A stretch of DNA of 64,000 nucleotides from assembly GCA_038380435.1 (NCBI GenBank), contig JAWZYU010000034.1, forward strand, positions 25,585,404 to 25,649,403, in the 5' to 3' direction. Positions 37,301-49,300 of this stretch are shown in pieces (positions within the stretch are counted from its first letter, which is position 1; every line of letters begins with the position of its first letter). The DNA comes from Ryuthela nishihirai. Taxonomy: Eukaryota; Arthropoda; Arachnida; Araneae; Heptathelidae. The position numbers were made by a program, and so were the translations under genes. The notes below the pieces were generated by a model. It made no database searches and was not told where the DNA came from. It worked only from the letters and a program-made list of their open reading frames with translations.

Positions 37301-40300
37301 ATTTCTGCATGTAAGATTGAAGTAGGTTTTGGTAATATAAATTTTAAGGAAACATTAAAATATGGAATAAAAACAGCTGCAGAAGCAGAACCAGAGTCTT
37401 GTATGAAAAAACCATCTGTATATATTTCTAGAAAATTTTCAAAATGTTCCTTTTTAAAATTATTGAATAATTGTAAAATTGCTTCATTTGAATATTCATT
37501 TTAGAGTGTAATAAAGGAATTTCAGTATAAAATTTAGGAAGCTGATAACACCAAAATGGAATTAATTCTGTAATATCTCCTCTTAAGTCTTCCTTATGAA
37601 GGTTATTAAAAAAATTAAAGAGTGATGGTTGTTTTTTTAAAATTTTGTAAAAAGGTAGTCTTTTAAATTTTTGATAAAATGGATGGTCAGGAAGCTTATA
37701 ATGTAATCTAGAGTAATATTTTAAAATTAAGATAGGATGTCTTGTTTCGAAGTTTGGAAGAGCAGTTTCAGCCAAGAGAGCAAGTGAGGGGCAAAACCTA
37801 GGAAGACCTAGAGCTATCTTAATACATTTGCTTTGAATAATACTTAATTTTTTGAGTTTAGTTAAATTTGGGAAATCTATTAAATCAAAGCCGTATTCAA
37901 TTTTCGCTCTTATTAAATTTTTGTATAAAGTTATTAATGTATTAGGGTGCGAGCCTTCTTTTTTTAATGCAAAATATTTAAAAATATTAAGTAATTTGGA
38001 GCCTGAATTGTGTGCATGATCTAAGTGTGAATTCCAATTTAATTTTGAATCTAAATAAAATCCGAGAAGTTTACATTGATTGACTTGAGCAATTTTGTTG
38101 TCATTAATTTTTAAAACAAATTTTGGAGAAATATGTTTGTTTTTGGAGAAATGTATACAGTAGGTTTTATTTATATTTATTGTTAAATTCCATTTTTCAC
38201 AATACTTGGTTAATTTGTTAAGTTGTTCTTGAGTATTATGTTGTATATCATATTCATTTCTGTCTGAAGTCCAAAAAGTGAGGTCATCAGCATAGCTTGT
38301 ATAATTAAACTTATTATTAAATTTTTTTTTTAATATCATATAGATATAGATTAAAAAAATGGGTGAAAGGGTAGATCCTTGTGATAAGCCCTGTAAAATG
38401 TTATGAGAGTTAGAAGAAAAAGAATTAATTTTGACTTTAAATTTTCTGTTTTTTAAATATTTTGAAAGAAATATTATTAAGTTATAATCAATATTTGCTT
38501 TACTCAACTTTAATAAAAGATAATCAATTGAGACTGTATCGAAAGCTTGGGTTAGGTCAATTGAAACAGCCAATAAGATTTTTTCTTTTTATTAGCTAAA
38601 TAAATATCAGAAAGGAGTAATGAAACACATTCTTTGGATGAACGATTTTTCCTAAAGCCAAAAAAGTTTTTAGGTAAAATATTATTTTTGTCTATTTGCC
38701 ATATTAGTCTTCTGAACAAAAACTTTTCAAATAGTTTTAGGGAGTTGGAAAGTAAAGAAATAGGTCTATAAGAATTGAATTCTGTGGGGATTTTATTTGG
38801 CTTTTGTATAAAAATAATTAATATTTCATCCCATGTAGTTGAAATATTATGAGTAGTCCAGATGTTGTTAAATATATTTAAAAGTTTTTCCTTCCAGCAG
38901 TTTGGTAAATTTTTAAAAAACTTATTAGATATTAAGTCAGCTCCTGGTGCTGACTTTAGGTTTAATCTTTTAATGGCATTATTTAATTCTGGTAAAGTAA
39001 AAGGTAGATTGACACTAGTGTTGATTGATTTGAGTTTATTTAATTGAATTTTATAAAAGGATTTCTGCCTAATATCCAGTGTGGGAGCTTTTTGTACTAT
39101 TTTTAAATTTTTTGCAAAAAATTCTGCAGTTTGTTCAAGAGTATAATTATGTTGAATTGCAAACTGAGCAATAGGTAAAGATTGATTTTTTTCCTTAGAA
39201 ATAGATTTAAAGATCTTCCATATATTTAAACTTGAATTTTGAGTTGTGAGCTGTGAGGTAAATTCTTTCCAATCTTCTCTTATTGCGTTTTTTATAATGC
39301 GGACAGATTCATTACAGGTTATGAGGTTAATATTTCTGGCGGTAGTTCAGCAATGGTATTTTTCTCTTTTCGTAGAAAAATCCCGTACCATATATTTTGT
39401 ACTTCTTACATTTTCACATGCATCTTTTCAATAAAAGCCTTTTTCATACTTTGCCTAAATAGCATTTGTCATTCTATATAATGCCTAGGTATTCTATACA
39501 ATGCCTAGGGAAAGTATGTAATAATTCTCATATTTCATACATTGCCTAAAAACGCCGGGTATTCTATAGAATGCCGGCTTTTCATACATTGCCGGTAACA
39601 TATATATTGCTTATTTCTATCTTTTCTGTTACATTTAAGGCTTTCGGAATTCCTTCGAAGACTTTTTCTGGTTTCTCTCCTACATCATCAGGTACACACA
39701 TACAATTTTCAAATTAGAGTTTTTAGAATATTTCCAACTCATTCACTTGAGTCTGAAGGCCCAATACTTGATTAGCAAGAGCCTTATTTTCAGTAATTAA
39801 AATTTAATTTTTTCGTTTCTGGTATATCACTTTTTAGTTCTTCCATAAACGTTTTTAGGTCCATTATAAACTCAGAACTAAACCCGAGAGACTTTTTCAT
39901 TTTAGTCAAATCAAACATTAATCCCTTATTTAAACTTTCAAACTCTTCTTTAATACAGTTTCAAATTTCACTCGCAAGATTCACTAGTGAGATCTCTAAA
40001 GTTCAGTTCTTTTTCAATTCCAGATTGTTTTTTTTTTTCTCTATAAGACCAGATGTATTCCTCTCTTTATTGAAATTCTCACTATCAATGCCTTTCACAT
40101 TTAACTGCGATGAAATGCCTATCCGATCAGCTGCTGATCCAAGATGTATTTTATTTTTTCCCTTTATACTTTTATTTTCCGAGCATAACCCACATTTTCA
40201 TTTGGCATGTCTTTCAGAAGAAGTTTTCCTAACATTTTCTTCGTTTAATCCAAAAAATAATAAAGAAAAACATGCTAACATATGTTACATTTATACAGTC

Positions 40301-43300
40301 CTTAATGCTATGTGCCTTTGACTCACATTTCACGAAATCCTTAATGCCATTTGCCTCACATTTCACACAACTAAGCTCAAAACTCATTGTAACTGAAATA
40401 TTGCACAATCTGCACCCTAAAACACAATTAGATTTTCTCGTTGAACATTCAACACACGCATACCGATCTTTAACACGACAATCTACTTCATGGTCCCCCG
40501 AAAACAGCACACCAAAATTGCATTAGATATCAGATGTCTGCTGAGGGGTGGGGACACGCTGCAGTAGAGTCTCAAGTTCAAAGATGTATACAGTGCTGAG
40601 CAGGGGTAACTGCTCACCAGACAAAGAAAAACCAAATAAGACAACAAAGGAAAACCTCACCAGTCTAAGAAAACTAATCACTGATCGCATTTTGAAATCA
40701 CTCTTAATTTGATCTAAAAATCTTCCGACTGAGAATCTAGACATTCATTAATTACCATGGAAAGCTCAAAGGCTGCACTCAGATTAATTATCCATAAGAG
40801 AGGGGAAAATGCAGGAGCCAAAAATTGAGGACACCAATGGCTCAGAGAAGGTTCTGTTCAGTGACCTTTAGTTCACATAACCGTTCGCTGTGTCACATGT
40901 GTTCACATAGCCGTTCACTGACCCTGTTCACTGACTAGTTACAAACTTTAAGGGATGGGAGGATTTTATTTATAAACATCGAATACACAAATTTCTACAC
41001 AAATATATACCTCGTCCCCGTGGCCGAGTAGTAGATGGCGCTCCCTTCCCCTATCTTGTGAATGGAGTAGTACTTGTGGGATCAGTTGTTGTACATCTGA
41101 GCCCATGTTTTGCACACAATCGGCTAAATGGCAAAGTCACAAGGGCCCTGAAGGCTCAGAGAAGGTTGGGGGAGGGGACTCACTGAACAGCTGTTGGGAG
41201 ACAGATGGTAACCTCCCATCAGGATCATACAGCATGTTCTTTAACGTGCACAAGGTATGACTCTCCCACATACTGCGCCACGGCTTAACGTATCATCCGA
41301 CGAACAGGCACCTTTCCAAGCCCATTGGTATTCGCCTTGACAGGAGGTTTCCTTCTGTCCCCAAACAGCTGTCCAGTAGGTCCCCTACACGAAACCTCTC
41401 AGTCCTCGATGGTTGTCTTCCGTCAAAACCATCCAGTGTGGTCTTTATTGTACAAGGTATGGCTCTCCTGCATATGGTCCAGGGCTTAACGTCCTATCCG
41501 AAGAACGAAGGCCTTTCCAAGCCCCATAGTGTTCGCTACCGACTGATGACAGGGTGGGGAGTTTTGTGGGGATGAATCTCAATGCTGGCCCAGCAGGGAC
41601 TCGAACCTGGAACTACAATTTACGAGCTTGACACGCTACCAACTGAGTCACCTCCACCCCCCAGTGCACATTAAAGAGCATACTGGATGGTTTCGAAGGG
41701 AAGGCTTCCATTTGCCTCGTAACAGCTGTCCAGCTGATCTCCTTCCTCAAACCTTCTCTGAGCCCATGGGGTTACTTGTGAAATGGCTATGTATCACTCT
41801 GATTGGAAAAAATTTCGCTGAGCGGTAAAACGTCCTAAACCAACAACATCTTGGTTTCATAAACAAAATGGAGCAACTTCCCCTCTGAATATGACAATGT
41901 TCAACATAATAGTTTTCAAACCTCTTCACATCCATTATTTCTTCAAAAAGCAGGGAGCCCACTATAGGCGAAGAGATGACACACGTCTAGACAACCCTGA
42001 TGTTAGTTTTGAAAAAATAAATCTTACTATTTTTTCCAGGTCCTCGAGGGGCATTTTTCAAGTTGACGTCATCCAAAGAGCATTTCTCGCTCAGTGGTTG
42101 GAAGGTTTCCTCCCAATTTGTTTTGGTGTAGTGCCATTTGGTTGTCACCAGGACAAGCATCTGTTTCGAGTGATAGGCTTTTATGAAACACCAGAGAACG
42201 TCGTGGATACCAGAAGCGAATCCATATGGATTAGTGAGGTCACAGAGCAAGACGGGAGCATCACTGCAGTTCTTAGGATTCTGATGAGCATGAAAAGAGA
42301 AAGGAATGATTAGCTTATTGATTAAAACATTTAATATTAAGAAACTAGCATTCACTGCAGAAACTTTCGCATAAGCTCTTAGCACATTTAACACACGGCC
42401 ATTGTAAAAAGTGTATTTGACTATTGAACTCATTAACCTTATCATCATGATAATCATTCAGTTCTTCAGCGGGTTAGGTCGTTTTATCTCTGAGCGACCC
42501 TTTTTTTGCACACAATGGGTTAAATGGCTAGGTCACAAGGACTCCTTGGGCTCAGAGGTAGTTGTGGGAGGGAACCCACTGGACAGATATTGAGAGGCAG
42601 ATGGTAGGCTTCCATCAAGATCTTCCTTCATGTTCTTTAACGTGCACAGTGTGGCTCTCCCGCACCCAGCATCACGGCTTAATGTGATATGGTAGGCGTC
42701 CTTTCCAAGCCCATCGGTGTCCTATTGACCATGGGAGTAGTAGCATAAATAAAAGTTCTGGCACAATGTTAAAGTATAGGGAATCCCATGTTAACCTATG
42801 GGAGACTTTTGGGAAAATGAGGTTTAAACTAATTTTCAGAAGGTGTTGTGTGTAAAAGACATGAAATGATGGGTTTCGTGGAGGAAATATTGTAGTTATC
42901 GTACACTTCACTGGATTATTGGACTGTTGGGTTGTAAAAGCCAGGTAAATCGGAGAAGTCGACAAAGCCAGAGAGTTTTGGAAAATTAGTTTGAAAAAAT
43001 ATGGCAATTCCAAATCAACAGGTAAAATGATCAAATGACGATTTCGGGGGCTGGGAGAGAAAAATATGATGGAAAGTTGGACTTTCAAGTAATATCTGTG
43101 AATGTATGGATATTCTTTGATCCGGTAAGAATGAGAGGGTGTGAGATGAATCCAATTTCGAAAAAATTCCAAAAACAATTTTTTTAAAGCAAATCTTAAC
43201 AAAATTTTTAATATGGAATTCTCACTTCAAAACATATTAAACCCTCCTTCGATTCCTTCAGCTCCCCGAATTTGGACCGAATTATTAAAATTTCTGAGAA

Positions 43301-46300
43301 GAACATCTTTAATCCAGAGAATTTAGATTCCATCTAATTTCTAACCAAGAAAAAAAAATGTTTAATTCAGTGAGATTTCAGTCTCTTCTGCTGCACTTAA
43401 CCCACCTGGAATAACACGCCTACAGTCAGCTAGCAACCGCCCACCACCGAAATCCTTACAGCCCAAGCTGCCCCCTAAAAAAGAATGCTACATAAATCAA
43501 TCTTCATATATTTCAGAATAATCTTGAAATCCTAACAACTGAAATTAACGACAAAGCCAGTAGAAAGAGAAACTTTTTGTCCCTTTAATGATACCAGTTT
43601 CTGAAAAATCAAGGAGAATTAAAAGTGGGAAATTAATATTTTTAAAAAAATTGCTGTTTACTTCTTAACTTGAGAACATAAACGAGCCAACTTTACTTCT
43701 CGTCACTACCTCTGCATCCCGCATCTGCATGTCTCAAGCTAGACAAGCTACCGATCCGAATGATCACGCCCCTCGCCCCCTACGGAACAAGATAGCAGTT
43801 CAAAATAGCTCTCAGTAAGCAAAAGCGGTGGAAAAAAGAAGCAAACAATAGCGAAAAAAGTAATGGTCTTTAATCCATACCTTTTGTATATAAAACAAAG
43901 GCCTACAAAGAAAATGAAGTATCTCAGCTCCTACTGGCAATAACGGAAGACAAAAAAGAAAATATGAACAGAAAACATCGCCCCTATATAACTTTGACAT
44001 TCTTGATTGTACAATTTTTTCTTCCCATTCTTGTACAATTTTTTCTCCCATTCTTGTACAATTTTTAAATCCCATTCTTGTACAATTTTTACTTCTCATT
44101 CTGATCTTGGTACGTTTCAAAATTTCTCTTTTCTTTCCGAGATAGATGGCTCTATAGGCCAATAAAGAAAAATGAAAAACGTAAAATTATTGAATGGTTC
44201 TTAGCTTTTATGGCAAAGTTGCTCAAGAATTTTCAATTTGTGACTTAATTCCAGTGATTTTAGTTCCATGTAATATCAAGATTTTAATTTTGACATCAAA
44301 TATTTATCATCGTTTCAAAGTTTGTAGCAGTCTACATATAATACGAGGGAGTAGACAATGGTCTACCATCATTCATTTATGTATATGAATGCTAGTAGTG
44401 TTTTACGATTGCATGAGCTTTACGATTTGTCAGAGAAGCATTTTCCATAACCGGGCGTAGCAGTTCAATATTTTTCGAAATGGAATGAATTTATCTAGTC
44501 CAATTTTCCTATCTAAAGCTTATTGTAGAAACTATAGACTTCAAATTTCCATTTCCATTGACTTAAATGGGAAAGCTTCCATTTTTATGTCCAGTACCTG
44601 TATCCTCTAATGTCCTTTAAAACGGAATCGAACCTGTTTTGTATTTATTAGTTTCAGACTTATCAGGTTGTGTTGCAGATATACAGTAAATCATTTCTTC
44701 GTAAGTCTGCATTAATTACGAAAAATATTGAAAATCTGCATTGTCATAATTAATACTAAGGTATTAATATTCGTAATAGTTTGATGTTAGTAGTCTTCAA
44801 AGTTGCATGATTAACTAATTAAGAATCATATTTTCATTACCTGTAGATGATAGAGTCTCTCCTGAACGATGTCTTCAAGCAATTTCTTTTCCTTTTTTTG
44901 CAAAGTATACGAACCATCTTGCTGCGCTAATTCTTCGAACTCTTTGACTATGATCCTGAGGTAAAAAAGGGTTATTGTTATTTTCGAAAGGTCTTAAGAT
45001 TTAATATACGAAAGGGGATTAATTCTATTTTTTAACAAGGATTTTCTTTAACTTTAAAACAAGGTATTATAGAAATAAGAGCTAAAAATATTTAAATTAT
45101 GTCTCAGCGAAATTAAATATATTTTTGTTCGAAATCAAACTCACAATAAAAGCCTTAGAACTGTTAGACAAAATAAGCTAATATAGTATATAAATTAAAG
45201 GAAACAGAAACTAAATTTCCTGCATGTGCCGCCAAAGTGGAAAAGTAAAAAATAATGATATTTATTTCATATATGAAAATATGATTCTTAAATAAGCCGT
45301 CCCGTGGCCGAGTGGTTAGCGCGCTTGGCTACTGGTCTAAGGGACCTGGGTTCGAGTCCCAAATAAGGCATGGACGTTTGTGATGTTTTTCTGCTGAGGT
45401 CCTGCCATCCTCTCAGACCTTCTACTGTGGCGTATAAACTGACAGGCTCCTGTCAGACCTCTGTGGCATGCAGCTGCTTGAGGGGGTATTAATGATGAAA
45501 TCACTTACTTAATAAATAAGAAATCTGCAGTTCCCAGGTACGAGTCCCACCTGTGCCACTGTGCAGATTTATCTCCGCAAAACCCCCACCTGCCATTGGT
45601 CAGAAAGGAACACCGAAGAACTTCTAAAAGCTGTTGTCCATCGGATGGGACGTAAAGCCATGACGCCGTGTGCGGGAGAGTGATACCCTGTCATAACATA
45701 CCATCTGTCTGTTGACAGCTCTATACTGGGTCTCTCCCTCTAACTCTGCGTTCTCGGCGTTCTTGTGACCTAGGCATTTAGCCCATATATTGTAAAAAAA
45801 AGTGCTGCTCGGACCAAAGATCCAATATCAATGCCAATCAATCAACGCATCTGAATTTCAGACAAAGATCGGACATCAGTAATCTTCCTCTGAAATTGTT
45901 TCTCTGATTTTTTTTAATTTATTGTTTATTTTTTTACACATATGGAACGATAGTTTATTTTTTAAGACTTAATCATATCTTTTATATTTTGCTCTTTAAT
46001 GATAGTAGACTTTTTTTTCTGCAAAAAATTTATATTCCATTTACTGAAACAGTTATATTTCTGAGGATGAAACTGTTCTATTCCCTGCGTTATTCCTTGT
46101 GATATAAATATATAAGAATATATCACAAGGATATACACTGAAGGGCCATTAAATTAGGGATAGCAAAGCGTTGGACCCCCTTTAACCCTGATAACGGCAG
46201 CCACACGACGAGACCAGGACTCCATAAGGTTGCGTAAATATTCCACAGGTGCATGGAGGATGCGTGGTTGCACACTCCGGTGACCCATGCATCCTCCAGA

Positions 46301-49300
46301 GCTGTCCCCAATTCTCTCAATGTCGTCGTTGATGGGACAAGGGCCCGAACACTCTGCTCGACGGTATCCCAAGATTTTCGATGGGATTTAAATCTGGGCT
46401 TCTAGGTGGCCAATTCATTATTTCAAAGTCAGCAGAATGCTCTTGCAACCATGCAGCAGCCAACCTGGACCTGTGAGATGAAGAGTTGCCTTGCTGGTAG
46501 ACGCCTTCCACATTGGGATCCATGATGGCCATAAATGAGTGTAAATTGTCACCCATGAGTTTTACGTACCGGGATGCATTGAGAGTCATCGGTACACGTA
46601 CCAAAGTTCCTGCAAACGTCCAACTGAAGACTCCCCAGGCCATCACTGAGCCACTACCAACTTGTACTGTTCCTACCTGACATGCAGAATCCAGGACTTC
46701 ATGAGGTTGGCGACATACGCTCAGTTTCCCACCGGCGTGATGAAGGTTAAATCGGGATTCGTCACTCCAGGCTATCCGTTGGAAATTTTCGATGGCCCAG
46801 TTTCAAAGTTGATTAGCCCAGGGAAGGTGTTGAGTCCGGTGTCATGCCGTTAGAAGTGGGACTCTCGTAGGTCGGCGGCTCCCGAAGCTGAGACTATAAA
46901 GTGAGTGTGAAACGAGAAAATCCAAGTTCGTTGACAATTTCGGTGATCGAGTGTCCCATCCGTCAGGCACCTACGACCTGCCCTCTGTCAAATGCATCTA
47001 AATCCCGCGCCTTTCCCATTACGCTTCTCACGACGAATATTTTGCGAAGTCAAAGCTCACAGCTATATATGATCAGAGTTTCAATCACGCATGCTCGCAA
47101 ATGCAAATGCAAAATAGCAAATGCGGGACTTGCGGTACTGAATTTGGATAACGTCTCCTATCCCTAATTCAATAGCACTTCAGTGTATACATATTTATAT
47201 CTTCCCAATTTTTAGGGGGAGGGAGAGTGGGGATGCTCAGTCTGTAGCGCGCCAGGTTTGCAATCTACAGTTCTCAGGTTCGAGTCACAACTGTATCTGC
47301 CCTCAGTGAAAAAGGGGCTTGAAAACGCTGTCATCCATCAGATGGGATGATACGTCATGACCCATGGGAGCCAGGGGTCCTAGATCCCCCGACCGGAAAA
47401 TACTGTCGTGTATATTCATATTATATATGTCCAACACTAAAAATAAGTTTAAGAAACAACTACAAAATTTCATTCCATATAGAATATTATTTTAACCTTT
47501 CGTGTCTGGTGGAATATTTTGGTAATTGGGAAACCCTAGTCAAGTCATACCATATTCTTATTCTCAGCCTCCCCCCCCCCCGCAACCCTCCAACCCTCCC
47601 CGAAACTAATCCAACACCACCACCAGAACTAAATCCTGGGTATGTGCCTGACCCCGTGATCAGGAGACCTATACGTTGTGCATGTTAAACAACACACTGA
47701 ATGGCCTTGATGGGAGACTTCCATCTGTCTCCTAATACCTCCCAAGTGGACTCCTTTCCCCCAACCTTCTCTGAACTTTTGGCACCCTTTTGCCCATTGT
47801 ATACAGAAAAATGACGACCAGAGGTAAAAAAACAACAACAACCCAATTCAAACCTTGGAAGAAGTAGGGATGATGATCTTGCGATATGTTTGATGCAAAA
47901 TTTCATTTTAAAGTTCGTTTTGAACAGATTGTCTCTATGACATATAAATATCTGGGATATATAATTAGAAAAATAGAATAATTAGATATAGAATAATTAG
48001 TATATTAAAAAAAATAAAATGTGACTGTGTTACATTATAATGATTTGCAAATTCTTTAATTATGAAAAGTATACGTTTATAGCAAATTTTATATACACTT
48101 ACCTTTGGATTGGATTGTTTTACCTCTGAGCTGCACTTTTTTGCACATCATGGGCTAAATGGTCAGGTCACATGGACCCCGAAGGCTCAGAGAAGGTTGG
48201 GGGAGGGGACCCACTGGAACAGCTGTTGGGAGACAGATGGTAGCCTCCCGTCAAGGCCATCCAGCGTGTTCTTTAACATGCACAGGGTATGTCTCTCCCG
48301 CACACGGGGCCACGGCTTAACGTCCCATCCGACGGACGGCGACCTTTCCAAGCCCATCGGTGTCCCCTACTGACCGTGGGCAGGGCGGGGAAATATACAC
48401 TTACCTAATAACCTGTTGCTCCACCTTTTGCCCTCCCAACAGCAGTCAGACGGTTTGGTAAGTACTCAATGAGACGTTGAAATAATGGAAGTGTATTTCC
48501 GCCCATTGAGCGAGGATCGCCTGTCGTAGAGCATCCACAGTTGCTGGTGGGGATTGGCGGAATCGAACAGATCTTTCCAATTCGTACCACAAATTCTCAA
48601 TGGGATTGAGGTCCGACGATCGTGGGGGCCATTCGAGTGGGGTAAACTCATCTGAATGCTCCTGGAGCCAATTGGTCGCCACTCGGGAAGTATGCGGTGT
48701 GCCGCTGCCCTGTTGAAAGATAGTGTCATGGTGTGGAAAGAGAATCGTTACATTATATGGTTTTTTAAAGGACGGATGTAGAAGGTCAGTGAGGATGTTT
48801 ACGTACCTTGTTCTGGTGACGGAGGTCTCTTCGGGTACGAGTGAGGTCAGTGAGGGTGTAGAAGGTCAGTGAGGATGTTTACGCACCTTGTGCTGGTGAC
48901 GGAGGTCTGTCTCTTCAGGTACGAGTGAGGTCAGTGAGGATGTAGAAGGTCAGTGAGGATGTTTACGTACCTTGTGCTGGTGACGGAGGTCTCTTCAGGT
49001 ACGAGTGAGGTCAGTGAGGATGTAGAAGGTCAATGAGGATGTTTACGTACCTTGTGCTGGTGACGGAGGTCTCTTCGGGTACGAGTGAGGTCAGTGAGGG
49101 TGTAGAAGGTCAGTGAGGATGTTTACGTACCTTGTGCTGGTGACGGAGGTCTCTTCAGGTACGAGTGAGGTCAGTGAGGGTGTAGAAGGTCAGTGAGGAT
49201 GTTTACGTACCTTGTGCTGGTGACGGAGGTCTCTTCGGGTACGAGGTGCCTAAAAAGAAGCCCATGTACATGCCCCCCAAACAGTTACACCGCCACCACC

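Larger units (their letters stand above)
34140..40790 (-). pseudogene. LINE, minus-strand copy, interrupted twice
   Basis: Going down the minus strand: 5' leader from about 40790, Cys-rich finger at 40510-40250 (CVECSTRK..C..C), ORF1 middle to 39604, then ORF1 C-terminus at 35543-35280 (HKHHYKFVWTKNVKVF). Next comes the endonuclease start at 34749-34500 (IIFHINVRSI, DISVLSEIWV) and its continuation at 34367-34182 (NSVIIWDINSDIL). The RT is missing. The gap 35615-39599 is a TIR element, and 34802-35214 is a hAT MITE. Confidence 0.8.

Noticed and set aside
41891..42313. 140-aa plus-strand ORF
   Set aside because: It is antisense to FUT8-like exon 4, whose minus-strand frame matches the family and has splice sites.
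43812..44162. 116-aa minus-strand ORF with NCTRMG repeats
   Set aside because: The repeats come from a 25-27-bp minisatellite; nothing else supports coding.
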